Of a stretch of DNA of 64,000 nt, positions 12,590 to 24,488 are shown one piece after another; positions within the stretch are counted from its first letter, which is position 1, and every line of letters begins with the position of its first letter. The notes under the pieces were generated by a model. It was not told the origin of the DNA and searched no databases. It worked only from the letters and a program-made list of their open reading frames with translations. Both the position numbers and the translations under genes were made by a program. The stretch is from positions 626,401 through 690,400 of the forward strand of contig RPFO01000348.1 in assembly GCA_009746045.1 (NCBI GenBank), given 5' to 3'. The stretch comes from Mesostigma viride (taxonomy: Eukaryota; Streptophyta; Mesostigmatophyceae; Mesostigmatales; Mesostigmataceae).

Positions 12590-13891
12590 TTACCCCCTGC
12601 TGCGCTTTGCCGTATCTGGAGGTAGGTCCGGCGGCCATAGCTCGCGTCTCCGTTGTTGCTGGGCCAGGGTCAGGTCGTCGTCCAGCGTGAAGTGAGTCCT
12701 CGAGAGCTTCTTGCGGTTTTTAAGAAACAAGACCTTGTCCGCCATGTACTTAAAGGTGAGGAGCACGGGTGCCGGGCCAGCCTTACCCCGCGCGCGGGGG
12801 AGGCGAACAGCCGACATGCGCAGCTCACCAGTAATGTGTGCACATGGGGGCAAGAATGTCGCGCTTAAATGCCGTAAGAAGAGTCGTCGAGTCCTCACCT
12901 GCCGGCTGGTCGAAGTTCTTGACTATGACGTTGTGGCTGCGCTGGGTGCGGCCGGCCTCCTCGCGGAGGTCGAGGGCTTGTTGTTTAAGCTGTGCCGCGA
13001 TGGTGGAGGTGGTGGAGGTGGCGTGGTGCTTAAGCAAGTCCGCCCAGGTGGAGGGAGCATCACCGGCCGGGCCAGCAGGTGCCGGCTTGGTGGCGATGTC
13101 CCTCACCGCCTGGGCGGTGATGCCGGCGGTGTTCTGCATGCACTCGATGGCTATATGGCGGTGTCCTTTAGGCGTTGGTCGATGTCGAGAAGCTGGGCCT
13201 TGAAGGGTGGCGGTCGAGGTGGAGGTGGCAGTGGAGGTGGAGGCGAGGAGGGTGGAGGTGGAGGTGACGGTGGTGGAAATGTGAGGGAGCTCAGCAGCCA
13301 GCGTGCCGCCCATTGCCGCCACATCTGTGGCAAGGGGGGTCACGTGCTGCTCGAAAGCTTCCTTAAGGACTGGGTGCGGACGATGGCTTCGGTCGCGACG
13401 GTTGGAGGGGGGGCCCAGATCTCGGCGTCGGAACGCCTGAGGAGGGAGCAGAGGGCCGGAAGCGCTGGAGCCGGGGGCCGGCGTTTCATGCGCGGAATGT
13501 GATTAATGTCATCGGTGGTGGAAGGTAGGCCGTTGGGCCAGCGGCCGCGGTTGTGGGAGATGAGGTGCAAGCACAGGGCTACAAGCGAGGCGTGCGTGCC
13601 GAAAAACACGTCTTCCATAAAGGCTCCCGGGGTTCGAGTCCAGAAGCCAGGTGCGTTGATGTCAAAGGCGATCTCGTCCAAGTGCGGCTCGGCAGGGCGA
13701 CAGCGCTTAGGTTCAGGCGATGCAGATGGCGAGGCAAGCCCGGGTGGGGGCTGGGCAACCACCAGTGCGCGACTAGTGTCACCGCTACCTTCCGGACCTG
13801 AGGGCGAAGCTGCAGCCGGAGCTGCAGACATATTTTCATCGCTTAACGCATTCGTCAGGCTGCGTTGCGTCGAGGCGCGTTTGTTCGCCAT
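12590..13891 (-). pseudogene. L1-like LINE ORF1 (RNA-binding protein), frameshifted
   Basis: The minus-strand frame starts with a real ATG at 13,891 (MANKRASTQ...). It runs to about 13,345, shifts frame, continues to about 12,840, and shifts again to end near 12,590. The last two segments carry the L1 ORF1 signature: NVIVKNFDQP...DSTTLLTAFK, then APVLLTFKYMADKVLFLKNR, then FTLDDDLTLAQQQRRRELWP. These correspond to the RRM and C-terminal domain of transposase_22-type proteins. The middle has a low-complexity Thr/Ser region encoded by GGTGGAGGT-type repeats (13,200-13,290). Two frameshifts make it a pseudogene unless they are sequencing errors. A related copy lies on the plus strand at 21,181-21,935. 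Confidence 0.65.
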
Positions 13892-14619
13892 AATAGCAGT
13901 TCGCGTACTGATAGCTGCAGGCTGGTCACAATACTGCGTTACAGCTGTAACCGTTGATAGTAGCAGATGCGCCTAGAAAAGATGCATCGGTTGCAAGTGA
14001 TCTGACGGAATTTGGGGCTCAGACGCAAAAGTTCTGAGCTCCGCCGCCAGCCATGGCTACCTCGTGGCTCGTGGCTCGTCAGCCATAGCCCGGGTAATCG
14101 CTACCGAAAGGCGTTGGCCCCAATACGATGTACAGGTCCGTGCTGACCAAGGGGCCCGCTGCATATAATATATCAAGGAGACAACCAGAATATTCATTGA
14201 GAATGATAAGTTACGGAGGTGAGAGGGGCATGCAACATAAGGAAAAACCGGAATAGAAGAAGAACCCTGAAGAAATTATTAGGAATCTGACACGGACATC
14301 CAAGGATCACGCCAGCTGCACAAGGTACAACTAACTATACATCACAAAACTACGACACGCAGCAACATCGCTGCCGGCCCACTATGCAGGCCTGGGAGGG
14401 ATCTAGACCACGCTTCGTGACTCCCCAACGGGAGCACGTGTTTAATAACTTTAATTAATTTATGCGTGCGGCATTCAAGTAATAATATCATTCAATTGCA
14501 TCAAAAGTTACATCAAAATTATTGTCTCCCGCCATAGTAGCACTCGTGATATCGTATGCTGAAATGACAGCACAGAAAAAATGAATTAAATACCATACTA
14601 GATAGTTTCCTCAACTAGA
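13892..14619. other. Intergenic, no gene seen
   Basis: Mixed-composition sequence with a second copy of the small CATATAATATATCAAGGA motif at about 14,160. No convincing ORF, RNA gene or regulatory signal seen. Confidence 0.4.
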
Positions 14620-14755
14620 TTCTGATTTGGCACCGCAAAGGTGAAAACCATTTGCGTTCAGTGCCGGTCCGCGGAAAACACGGAAAAACGCGATCTGCAA
14701 ATGAATCCAGGCCGGAATTGAACTGGGGACCTCTCAACTAGATTGTTATAACTGC
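14620..14755 (-). mobile_element. tRNA-derived SINE, copy A
   Basis: Shares about 120 bp with 25,355-25,480: TCTGATTTGG, GGTGAAAACCATTTGCGTTC, GTGCCGGTCCGCGGAAAA, ATGAATCCAGG. On the minus strand the right end contains a B-box-like AGTTCAATTCC preceded by GAGAGGTCCCC, as in the T-arm of a tRNA. The tRNA-like head is at the high-coordinate side and the tail runs to about 14,620. Confidence 0.5.
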
Positions 14756-16462
14756 ACCGTGATAAGAAAAAGCTGAAAACCTTCCAAGGCACCCCACCGC
14801 AAAACTAGCAGACCTGCGAGAAAACATGACGAGTGGCTTCATTGCCTCATGGTCACAATCGAGGCAAAAATAGTCCGTGCTCTCAAGTACTGTCCACTAG
14901 AATGTCTACGCCCCAGCAAGCTGACCCCCTTGCACGGGGATCGACCATGTGGAATTTAAGAGCGTGAGTGATGCTGTCAGGCATCAAAGCTGGCACAAAT
15001 GCCAAAACATTGCCAGCAACGCCCAGCCTAGCACGTACGTTATGAAGACTGGCATTGACGTAAGACTGCGTAGCAGCCAACGTTCCTCTAACACGCTGTG
15101 CTAACATTTAACACATGCGGCTTGGCAACCAATTCATCGACTACTAGGAGTCTGCCAAGGGAATGTGTAATAACACACGAACAGAACTCGTCCTATCACC
15201 CTGAGTAAGGCACGGGATCATGGATGCACAGCATCCGGTTCGCCATCGCTTGGCGGTACACTGCATCGCGCACACATCCATGACAGAGCATGCAGGATGG
15301 CGTGTCAGTTCAGCAATCTTTATCTAAAACATAAAGACGGCAAAAACAGGCATGTATGACCATATACAACTCTTGCAGTGCTTCAAAGGTCTCATGCACA
15401 GGAGGTCACAACCTTGCAAGAGCTACCAAGTTGCAAACCGAGACGTTTGGTAAGATATTCTACTGAGGCGCCAGTACAATCCGCACGCATGAGTTTGGCA
15501 CAAGCCATGGCCACCAGGTGACGTAATCCAGGGGGCAAGCTGCAAACTCAAAAAGTAGAAGAAAGTGGCCAGATGGGTACTCAGTTCCATCACGATGACA
15601 ACCTGCTCTCAGCTCTTGCCCCTGCTCATGCGACCGATGTATGCTGCTAGGCACCCTGCGATCATGATTGAATCCAAAGAGATGCGCCCCCCCCCCCCCC
15701 CAACCCAAATCCCAAACATGTGACTAATGATTCAGCCGTTGCGAACTAGTGAATGAATGTAGGTATCCCTGGCAGGCAGCACAAGCGCACCAGCTATGGA
15801 AAGGCATGCATCATGCCCACAACGACCCACACAATAGCTCGGTGTTGGTCGTTAGGTCTGCATTGCCGCAACACATAGCCAGCACTACAGGGCACCACCG
15901 AGGGTATGGCTGAAAAAAGTGTGCTTGAGCTGTGCTGTAGGAGTGAACGGGAGGGAAAATCCACAAAGGCAGGCAGCCATATCACAACTTAATCCGAGTA
16001 AGAGCCACTTAACCACCAAACCAAATGTATTGCATAGCACACCAACTACCACGCATCAACCCAAAACACCATCACCCAACCAAAGGCACACTAGAATGAC
16101 AACCACTATCAGCACACCAACCACCAACCGATACTGCGCCATGGCACTCCAACCGCCAACATATACCATGGCACAGAAACCACCCACAACGCACATGAAC
16201 CCCACAATGTGATAGGGCTTGCCTCACAAAGCGATAGATCATCAGCCAGTCGAAATGCATGGTAGCACCTAAACAACACTGCACAGGCTACAGCACTGTT
16301 GTACTCCAACCACCAAACAAAACCAGCCTGGGACTTCTCCCATCAACAACCCATCACAACAGCAATTGCCGTGAATAATAATATAAGAACAAAATTTATT
16401 AGTTAGAGTTAGAGTTATTGTAGTGCCTGACCATAGCACACCAACCACAAACCCAAACGCAC
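14756..16462. other. Intergenic or 3' part of the GT29 gene; no exon recognised
   Basis: If the sialyltransferase gene has a last exon it should lie here, because its last recognised exon ends at a splice-donor-like site at 16,463. I could not identify that exon. A run of 15 C lies at 15,687-15,701. The open frames here are short and unlike known families. Confidence 0.35.
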
Positions 16463-19405
16463 CATAGTACTCCAACTCGGCCACCGAGTTGTTCGCAAAG
16501 CGCAGGTTCTGGAACTTTTCCGGGTCGCTCGGCCGGACAAAGTAGTGCCCCACGCCGTCCCGCGTGAACCCGTACAGGTCGATTCGGCTGCACAGCTTCG
16601 AGTGCAACAGCATGACCACCAGCTGGAAACCCTCCGTGGGCTCCCACTTGGGCCGCGCCGCCGCCGGATTGCCCGTGCTTGAGTCTGTCACCGTGATAAA
16701 GTCCTGCAGGAGGCTATAGAGCGTGCTGGCGGCGACCGTGTCGGTGACCGCCTGCATGCCTACGTACGGCTTGGTGAGGAGGTACCCGAACGCCGTGCGC
16801 ACAGCGTGGTCATGGTGCAGGAAGAACATATCAGGGACCTGCGGCCGGCCGCCCCAGACATCGCCCGCGTTGATTGCCGACCGCCCCTTGTCGCGGTTCA
16901 CGTTCCGTATGAAGATCACACTGCGCCGCACGCCCACCCGCCACTCAAACCCACGCACGGGCGTGAAACCGAATCGGATCACTGTGTCGTGCAGGTCGAT
17001 CTCGGGCCCGTAGCGTGCCATCATGAGGTTCTTGCCCAGCCCCACGACCGCGCAGGACCCGAGCGACCCCTCCTTCAAGTTCAACCCCACGCGCTTGCCC
17101 ATCTCGCCGCACGCCTTGCCGCTCTGGCTGCACGTCTGCCCCCCGGGTACCAGCTTGTCCACTACATCCAACGCATCCTGCTCCGAGCGGGGGCGGTGGA
17201 AGCGGACCACACGCGCCCATGACGCATTCCCCCCCGGTGCAGAAACCCCCTCCATGTTCAAGAGCCCCCGCCGCCGCCGACGGAAAACCCGCCGCCGCCC
17301 CTCCTGTGCCTGAGTCTTGACGAGGTGGCTTGGGTCATAATTCATCCTCACGACGGCCTTCTTGGGCTGCTGCAGGCCGTACCCTGGCTCCCAGGGCGTC
17401 GGCCGCAGCTCAAACTGTGACCGGCACGCGCCCGTGATGCGGCACATGGCGGGCACAGCATCGTGCCCATCCACCGGGACCGCGTGGTTGATGATCGGCT
17501 CCTGCACGGGTGGGAAGTAGATGTTGCAGCCCTCCCCCATCGTGCTGGAGGCCGAGCTGGGCATGCGGCCAACCCCCCCACATCATCGCCACCCCCACCC
17601 CCCTCACCACCACCAGCGACATTGTCCACAGGCACGCCAACCGCGGGTCCTGATGACCCAGCGCCAGCCTCGCCCTTAATCACGCCGCCAGCCCCTGCGT
17701 AGTCATTATCGTTGTTATTGCCAGGACCCATCGCATTTCCTCGGTCTGGCTCCACTGGCGGCACTGCCGATGTTACCGCAAAGGCAGGCACAAGTTCTGG
17801 GATGGGGAGGGTTGCCGCAAAGGCAGGCGCGGGCTCTGGGACGGGGAGGGTTGCCGCAACGGCAGTCACAGGCTCTGGAGCTGGGAGGGTTGCCGCAAAG
17901 GCAGGCACAGGCTCTGGAACGGGGACGGCGCCCAGCTGGTCCGCTACCTGAGGTGCCGTCTGGGCCGTCTCTGGCACCTCCACCAACGCCGCCTCCTGAG
18001 ATGCCCCCAGGCTGCTGCCATCTGGCACTGGCGGCGTGGCCGATGGCTCCTCTGGTGTATCGGACGGCTCACTAGCCGCTGCGGCATTGTCCGGGTTTGA
18101 GTATTCCACGTCGGAGGTATCCGGCGATGGGGTGGGCCCCAGCAGTGCCGGCTGCAAGTCGATCGGTGCAAACATGGGTGCGGGCAGTTTGTCCATAACA
18201 ACATCGAGGCCATCTTCAGGGATTTCCACGTGGCCCCAGTCGTCCATGGCAACTGCGCCCTCGCGCCGCAGGTGGGGGATCTCGTGCTTGCCCATCCGGA
18301 TGTCCTGCCACCAGGGGCCGCGGGAATTAGGGTCTGGCGCGGGCGGCTCCCCACCTTGCTTGATCGTGTTGCGCCACACCACCGTTTCCACGTCGTGCAC
18401 CCGCAGGCCCAGCCCTCCGTCGTTTGCATCCACCACCGTGGTGTCTGCGGCATCGTTCGACACACCCTGGTATGGGTACTCGTGCGCAACCTGGTCCCCT
18501 GCGCCACCAGGGTACATTGCCAGGGACTTCTGAAGTGCCGCGATCACCGCCGAGTGCCCGATGTCCTCTGCCGCGACTTGCGCCGTCCACTCGTCCCATT
18601 CTGGGTCCTCCCCAGTACCCATTCCGGTTGCTCCCGATCCTTGAGTTGCTTCCTCGGCCGGGACAGGTGTGGCTGGCTGTGCTGACGCGGTGTTGGCTGT
18701 AGCGTCTGTAGGCACTTGCCAAGTAAGCCAGTTAGGCGCCGGCGCGGCGCCCATGTGTGTGGCCGTGTCGCCATCAGCATGCAGCCCGTCCGGTGTTGCT
18801 TGCTGATCCTCGGGCGCATTATCCTTGGTGGTATCGTCACGGGTGTCAATATGCACCGGCCGATCAGGCGTCGGTGCGGACTGGCCTACTACGCCAATGC
18901 CCAGATTCCCATCGTTTTTCTTCGGCGCCCACGCTCTTACATCCTTCCCGTCAAGAGCTCCTGGAAAAGGTAAGGCTGTCGGCGGTAGTTTTGGCAACTG
19001 CGTCGCTGAAGCGCCGCCAGAAAGTCTTTCACGTTCCGGTGTGGCGATGTTTGCTAGTCCAGAGGACTGGGCTTTCTCAGACGGTACCTGTCCCTGAAAT
19101 CTCACTGGATCGTAACTTCCGCCGGGCAGTGGGCCCAAGCGGACCTCCGCAGCTCGCCGGTTTCTTGGCCCCGACCTTGAAGTTTTTCCTGATGCCTCAT
19201 GCTCGTCCTCGGAACTCTTAGACTTGACGTCTGATTTTGACCCTGAATTGCTGCTTGAAGACTTGGAGCTAGATCTTGCATTGCAGACTCTTAGCATGGC
19301 ATTACTGTCCAAAAGCAAAGCAATGACAATAGAAGCGTACAAAAGCCTTCGGTAGGGTACGGTTACTGCAATGTGGCTGGCTACGTGCTCCATAGATGTA
19401 ACCAT
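16463..19405 (-). CDS. Sialyltransferase-family (GT29) glycosyltransferase, frame break at 17,573-17,579
   Basis: The likely start is the ATG at 19,405; the frame is open a few codons upstream but lacks an ATG there. Next comes a probable type II signal anchor (LLYASIVIALLL, about residues 21-32), as expected for a Golgi enzyme. A long Ser/Pro/Ala/acidic stem of about 580 residues follows. The catalytic domain lies in the next frame. Sialyl motif L (GSCAVVG.GKN...YGPEID.HD.VIR) is at about 16,930-17,060. Motif S (EPTEGFQLVVML...CSRIDLYGF) is at about 16,570-16,660, followed by GHYF and ELEYYG (motifs III/VS). Both motif cysteines, which form the conserved disulphide, are present. The two frames are offset by one base at a G7 run (sense strand); eight G would join them. 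A donor-like G|GTGCGT follows ELEYYG, so a last exon is probably unseen. GT29 enzymes transfer sialic-acid-type sugars from CMP donors; the true substrate in algae and plants is uncertain. Confidence 0.8.
17765..17935 (-). repeat. Coding minisatellite in the GT29 stem
   Basis: About four degenerate units (roughly 40 bp each, with GTTGCCGCAA, GGCAGGC and GGCTCTGG in common) encode repeats of the type P.PEP.PAFAATLP in the Pro/Ala-rich stem. They lie between the signal anchor and the catalytic domain. Repeat-length variation would change only stem length. Confidence 0.6.
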
Positions 19406-20086
19406 GCCTCCGTAAGTGAAGTTCAAGCTGGGCTTCTTACTCCATTCAGTACAAAACCCAAGGACGACATTTTAAGGCTGCAAGCCGCCGCGCTTCAAGG
19501 CCCATTCCCTGATAATCTTAAAAATTCTTACATGCCTGGATGCAATCAAGATGCCGATAAAACATGGACTTGAGGATTGATTCGGAAGTCGGGCATTTCC
19601 CGTTACTCTGTCCGAATTTTCCCTTACGTGCGGTGCGCGCAAACGCAGTAAGCTTACAACCGGCACACGCCATGCGCCAATCGACCGCTGTCAAGTGTGA
19701 AATGTTGTGGTACAGTAGGCTCGGTGGGGCAGTTGGACTGCTCCCGCCTCCCATCCTCACTTGACACTTCCCACTGGCGACCGCTCACCCCCAGCTCAAC
19801 GAGCAGAGCACGGACTGACAAGAAAACACTTATTCTGAAGGCAGGTCTCGGCAGGTACTCAAGTAGCGACGCGGGCGTAGATGGCATCTTAACGGAATAT
19901 TCAGCTGGATGTTGCAGTTGGGCACAAATTAACAGACACGTGTGCAAGACGTATGCGCTAACTTCGTACAAAGGCCCGTATTGGGCCGTGGTATTGGGCT
20001 CGTACATACAAGAACATAAAATCGGACAGGATTGCTCACTCAACCACGCGGGAAGAGGTGGCATGCCAACCGTTACGATATTTCAA
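19406..20086. other. Upstream region of the GT29 gene
   Basis: Intergenic sequence that should hold the promoter of the minus-strand GT29 gene. I see no clear TATA element or conserved gene. Short open frames on both strands look random. Confidence 0.4.
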
Positions 20087-20087
20087 T

Positions 20088-20153
20088 GATTTGTTACGCG
20101 ATAGTGAGCATAATCATGTTTGATTTGTTACGCGATAGTGAGCATAATCATGT
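20088..20153. repeat. 34-bp tandem duplication
   Basis: Two adjacent copies of a unit starting GATTTGTTACGCGATAGTGA (20,088-20,121 and 20,122-20,153), nearly perfect. They sit directly in front of the unknown frame at 20,150. Confidence 0.8.
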
Positions 20154-20542
20154 GTTCGGTGTTTTCAGCGGCCGCAGCCCGCATGAGGGCTTTTTTACGC
20201 CCACCCCTCCAGTTACGCGAATCATCCGTCAATTTATACGCGGCTGACGGTGACCGATATCGCCCTCTGGCATATACGGATCCGGAGATACGCGCGTGGA
20301 TCGCAAACATGCCTAGCCGACCAGCCTGGGATAACCTTCTCAAGGCAATCCCCGCAGCCGGTGAGGAATAACTTATCCAAGCGTCCGTCCAATCCATCCG
20401 AGGCATTTTCTACACTGCCACATTGAACCCGACGCCATTGTTGGCCGCCGGCGCCGGCGTGGCGGCCGTGCTCGGCCAAATGTTAAAAAAAGCCGCGACG
20501 GTGCGGGATCTCTCGCAACAATGCTTCACTAGTTTCGGCTAG
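20150..20542 (+). pseudogene. Unknown frame with one in-frame TAA
   Basis: From the ATG at 20,150 a frame runs to TAA at 20,369. It resumes without a break in the same frame to TAG at 20,540. The combined 130-codon frame has ordinary composition (YAADGDRYRPLAYTDPEIRAW before the stop; a Gly/Ala-rich, possibly membrane-associated stretch LLAAGAGVAAVLGQM after it). I do not recognise the family. It could be a decayed gene, an integrated viral or bacterial fragment, or chance. Confidence 0.25.
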
Positions 20543-20599
20543 CGACGGGCGCAGCGTCGCTCCATGCATCACTACAATACGGTTCATAGGAGACGCGAA

Positions 20600-20701
20600 A
20601 TGAGTGAGAATGTTACCCGAGCTGTATCGAGGATTCGCACCGTCGATTCAACAATTGTTGGTTCGTTTTGCGCCATTTGGCGAGCATCGACTGGAGCCTG
20701 A
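20600..20701 (+). CDS. Possible 33-aa frame, unknown
   Basis: ATG at 20,600, stop at 20,699. AGGAG lies about 7 nt upstream, a bacterial-style ribosome-binding site that is unexpected in a nuclear genome. Together with the frame at 20,150-20,542 it might belong to a transferred piece of DNA. No homology is recognised, and chance is the leading alternative. Confidence 0.12.
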   Translation: MSENVTRAVSRIRTVDSTIVGSFCAIWRASTGA

Positions 20702-21180
20702 ACCTAGCGGGGGGAATCATGCGGGGGAATCTTGCGGGGGAATCTTGCGGGGAAAAATTCCGAACATGACTTTAGCGAAGTCCTACTACATTTTGATTGG
20801 TTACACGGTACTACATTTTCGTCACTGAAAATTTTCTCTAGTTGCGTTTGTGGATCGTGCGTTCCGCTGAAATTTTCGTGTTCAGTGACCAGATCACAAT
20901 TTGATCCGGGCGCAAAATGATTGGTTGTACGGTACGAACAAAAAACGAAATTTTAGTATCTAAGTTCCGCAGCGCTTGCAGAATTTGCCCCGGAAGCCCG
21001 GGGGCACTTTCCCCGCTGAAAAAGGTGTCCGCGGAAGCGTATTGTAGTGATGTGACGCTCACTGGCCGCCGAGCTCCCTCTCCACTCCGCCACCACCATT
21101 GGGGGCCACTCTCCATGCACCGGCTTCTCACCTCCACCTAGTACTGTAAGCCACCACCGCCACCACCGACAGCATATCAC
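20702..21180. other. Intergenic with a short G-rich triplication
   Basis: Near 20,708-20,755 the motif GGGGGAATC(T/A)TGCG is repeated about three times. The rest shows no gene. The right part leads into LINE ORF1 remains. Confidence 0.4.
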
Positions 21181-21935
21181 CGCCCAGCTCGATCCTCTAT
21201 CTCGACAAGCGGCTAGCCTCGATCCAGACGATCCCCGATCATCCATGTTCAAGCGGCTCAACCCGTCAATCCTCAAGCTCGAGCTCGCCGACCGCGCCAT
21301 CGCCATCGAGTGCTAAGTGCTTGCAAAACACCGCAGGCCCTCACCGCCCAGGCGGTGAAGGACCAGTGTCATTGCCCGGCCAGGCCAGCCCCTGCTGGCC
21401 CAGCCGACGATATGCACCTCCTCCCCCTGGACCTGGGCCGCCATGCTGCTGAACCACACCACCTCCACCGACCACCACCGCCATCGCCGCACAGTACAGC
21501 TAGTAGCTCAAGCAATGTAGGCGCTCGACCTCTGCGAGGAGGCCGAGCTTGACAGACGCAGACTTAATAACGACTAACGTCATCGTCAGGCACTTCGACC
21601 AGCCGCAGGACGAGACCTCCAAGACCCTTGCCAATGCATCTGATAACAAAATCCTTGTCCCAATGGCTTTCCCACACTGGTGACGGTCGGCCACTGGTGG
21701 GGTGACCCGCCTGCTCCGCTCGCGGGGTAAGGCTCAGTGGACCCTCCCCGGCTGCTCCTCACCTTTGATGTCCGTGCCATGGCGGATAAAATGGAGTTCC
21801 TCAAGCGTCGCAATTCAGCTCGCCGGGGCCTCCTACACGTTGGACGGCGCCGCAACAACAGTGACTGGAGCTCTGGCCGGACGACCTACGTGAAGAAGCC
21901 GGTTTGCTGGAGGAGTGGTCATCGACGTAGTTGAC
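21181..21935 (+). pseudogene. Second LINE ORF1 remnant, plus strand
   Basis: Across three frames the plus strand gives pieces matching the ORF1 at 12,590-13,891: ALTAQAVKD...PAPAGPA, then NVIVRHFDQP.DETSKTL, then MADKMEFLKRR and ELWPDDL. Several frameshifts and stops are present. It lies opposite in orientation to the LINE that starts at 22,002, so it is a separate insertion. Confidence 0.55.
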
Positions 21936-22143
21936 CACAAGCCATGGCAGGCAACCCCTGCCACCGGCCCGGCCGGCCCAGCAACCCCAGCCTAGAGTAC
22001 GATTAAATTAAACTAAATTAAATTATAACATGCCTCCGTTGGGAGATCATGTAGCACATATTCCTTGATGGATGGGTGGGGTGGAAGGAGCCGCGTAATC
22101 GAACTAACCTAACTCTAATCTAGCTAGTCTAGAAAAGTCCTAA

Positions 22144-23418
22144 CTATACCCTACTCATCAAAACGCCTCCTCCGCTTGGGGGGAGGTGGTTCGCCCACAG
22201 GGTCGGGCGTGTGAGCCTTGACAATCCTCTTCCACCGCGTCTTGTTCTGCATGGCGGTCCAAAGAAGGGAGAGAGAGTGGATGCGGTATTCAAACTGGGC
22301 TGGGACCAGTAGGTCATCCAGCAACATCTGTACGTAGTTCGTGACATGTTTCCCTACCTTTAATTGGCAATGCCCTTGGGGCCAGGCCAGGTCAGAATGT
22401 GCCGCCCTGGCTGGCCAAGCCGCTGGGGGCTGGCCAGACCAAGGGCGGTGTCGACCTGGCTGGTGCGAGCAAGGTGTCCTACAAATGCTATCCTACGCTG
22501 TATAATCTCGTCCGAAATACGAGGCATGCCCTGATACAAAGGCTCTGATGACGGGCGCTTGGAAAACCCTACGTTCAGGACCTGTCGGAGCATCCTGTAA
22601 ACTGTGCCGTCTAGCCTAGATGCCAGTGTGGGGGTGAGTGTCCACGCCTCGGCGCCATTCGTGAGCACCGTGAGGACGAGGACCTTGAAGAGCATGCGCT
22701 TGCGGTATTCGCCCAGGCCCTTGGAGCGCCAGTAGGTGTTGAGCGAACGGAGCCTAGCCCACGCCAGGCCAATGCGGGTGTCCACATCGTCGGCTGTGTC
22801 AGGGAGCCAGCTCCCTAACAGTTTGAAGCGGTCGCGGAACGGGACCGTCGTCCCGTCGAGCAGGCGCGGCAGCGGCGGTGGACTGGAGGCCCCAATCACC
22901 ATCGCCTCAGTTTTGACACTAATCTCCAACCCCACCGCCCTCGCCTCCAGGCCCAGACAGTCCAGCCAGGTCTGAATGTCCTCGGGGCGCGCGATGAGGG
23001 TGGTGTCATCCGCATAAATCAGGTCGGCCAGGCGGTAGCCAGGCTCAACCCCGCCGTGCCCTTTCTCGTTAAGGATGTCCAAGCCTGGCTCGAACCCCTT
23101 AAGAGCAGTAAAGCACGCACGTGCTCGGCGCATGACGTGATCCACGACAATAATGAACAGGTATGGGGACAGGACACAACCTTGCCACACCCCGTGGTGA
23201 AGGGGGAATGGTGGGGTGGTGCCTTCCGCAGTCCGCACTACTGCCTGTGAGCCCTCATACAGCCGGCGAATGGCAGCAATAAATGCAGGTGGCACTCGAT
23301 CCAGAGCTAGGATGGCCCAAAGAGCCTCCCAGAGGACCGTGTCAAAGGCCTTGATATAGTCAACAAAAATGAAGACCAGCGGCAAACTGTCAGGGGGAAG
23401 GCGATGCACCTCCTCCAT
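22144..23418 (-). pseudogene. LINE reverse transcriptase, catalytic core and C-terminus
   Basis: Continuous frame from 23,418 to 22,360. It has FVDYIKAFDTV (motif A, Asp present), the HHGVWQGCVLSPYLF-like motif B (about residues 74-88), YADDTTLIA (motif C, about 23,005-23,016) and the thumb region. The frame then breaks after GPKGIAN. Copy B continues in frame as GPKNIPKKVGK..., and the rest of copy A's C-terminus (22,347-22,144) lies in another frame. The 5' part is separated by the nested element. There is no C-terminal zinc knuckle in what can be read. Confidence 0.85.
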
Positions 23419-23606
23419 CCAGAGTTAAATAGTACGTATTACGGTAAAATACGGTCCCGGGGTGTACTATGTATAATACGCTAGTACGGTGTATAATACG
23501 TTTTAGCTATACGGTACCATGCTAAATGGCTTGTTTTTCTGTGTTTTTTGGAGGTTTAAGAATACCTGAGCATGTACCACCTTAAACATGACAAAATACA
23601 CGTGTT

Positions 23607-23822
23607 TCCACGTGTAATAATTCCAACACGGCATGGCATCAACTGAATATAAGCCACCGTCATCATCATGCTTGCTGAATAAACCTTCATTTACCCTAAT
23701 GTTCAATCAAGTGTTTTCTCATGTAATAATTCCGACACGGCATGGCATCAACTGAATATAAGCCACCGTCATCATCATGCTTGCTGAATAAACCTTCATT
23801 AACCCTAATGTTCAATCAAGTG
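23607..23822. repeat. 109-bp tandem duplication inside the hAT-like element
   Basis: Two adjacent copies share CACGGCATGGCATCAACTGA, ATAAGCCACCGTCATCATCA and GTTCAATCAAGTGTT at a spacing of 109 bp, with only a few differences. Confidence 0.85.
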
Positions 23823-23984
23823 TTAACGTCAATAGTGAAACCTTCACATGGCATGACGGCCCTTAAAACACAAATATCAACGTGCACGCTGCTAATATCA
23901 AGACCATAAACAGGATGGTTGCTGGATTCGATTGCAATCCCATTTGAAAAACTGCACGTGACTCCATCCATGGCAAATGATACA

Positions 23985-24488
23985 TTATCGGAACGCCCCT
24001 TGCTCTGCGATCGATGCGCTGGACCCAGCTCCGGTGTTGCTAGTGCTAGCACGGGCACACTTCCACGTTCGTGCATCACTCTCCTCGATCTTTGGCTCCT
24101 CATTCATCAGACCTTCCCTACGCAGATCCCGGACCTCGGCCGCCATCTCTACTCGAGCAGCATCCTGCCGTCGCCGCTTCTTGGCCTCCTCCGCCTCCTC
24201 CTGCAGCAGCCTGACACGAAACGCCTTTGGCGGATCCATGCATTTGCTCACCCCGTTGAAGGTTGCATATTGGCTACCCATGATGTGAGCCTTCGCCCGC
24301 GTGGCAGTGCCATTAAGGCCGCCTTGCATGTCAGGCATGCCATTGCGTAATTCCCTGTCAGGTGCCCATCCATCCTTGATAAGTTTATCCTTTGATATAA
24401 AGGTCCAAACAGATTCCTGTTGCACAGCCATCTCATCCCCGTCATCACCAAAGGGGCCATCACCAGCATCGCCAATTTCGTCTCCCAT
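23985..24488 (-). pseudogene. BED-type zinc-finger N-terminus of a hAT transposase
   Basis: The frame starts at the ATG at 24,488 and encodes about 167 aa. It has an acidic start, then W.FISKDKLIKDGW, then GTATRAKAHIMG and GVSKC. This resembles a BED finger (C..C, G.ATR.K.H..G, ..C). The first cysteine pair (ACLTCKAAL) is only readable in the neighbouring frame at about 24,335-24,365. A Glu/Lys/Arg-rich coiled stretch follows (LLQEEAEEAKKRRR). No catalytic domain follows. Confidence 0.5.

Noticed and set aside
15460-15708. Possible last exon of the GT29 gene
   Set aside because: No sialyltransferase C-terminal similarity; starts in a C15 run; no supporting acceptor in phase.
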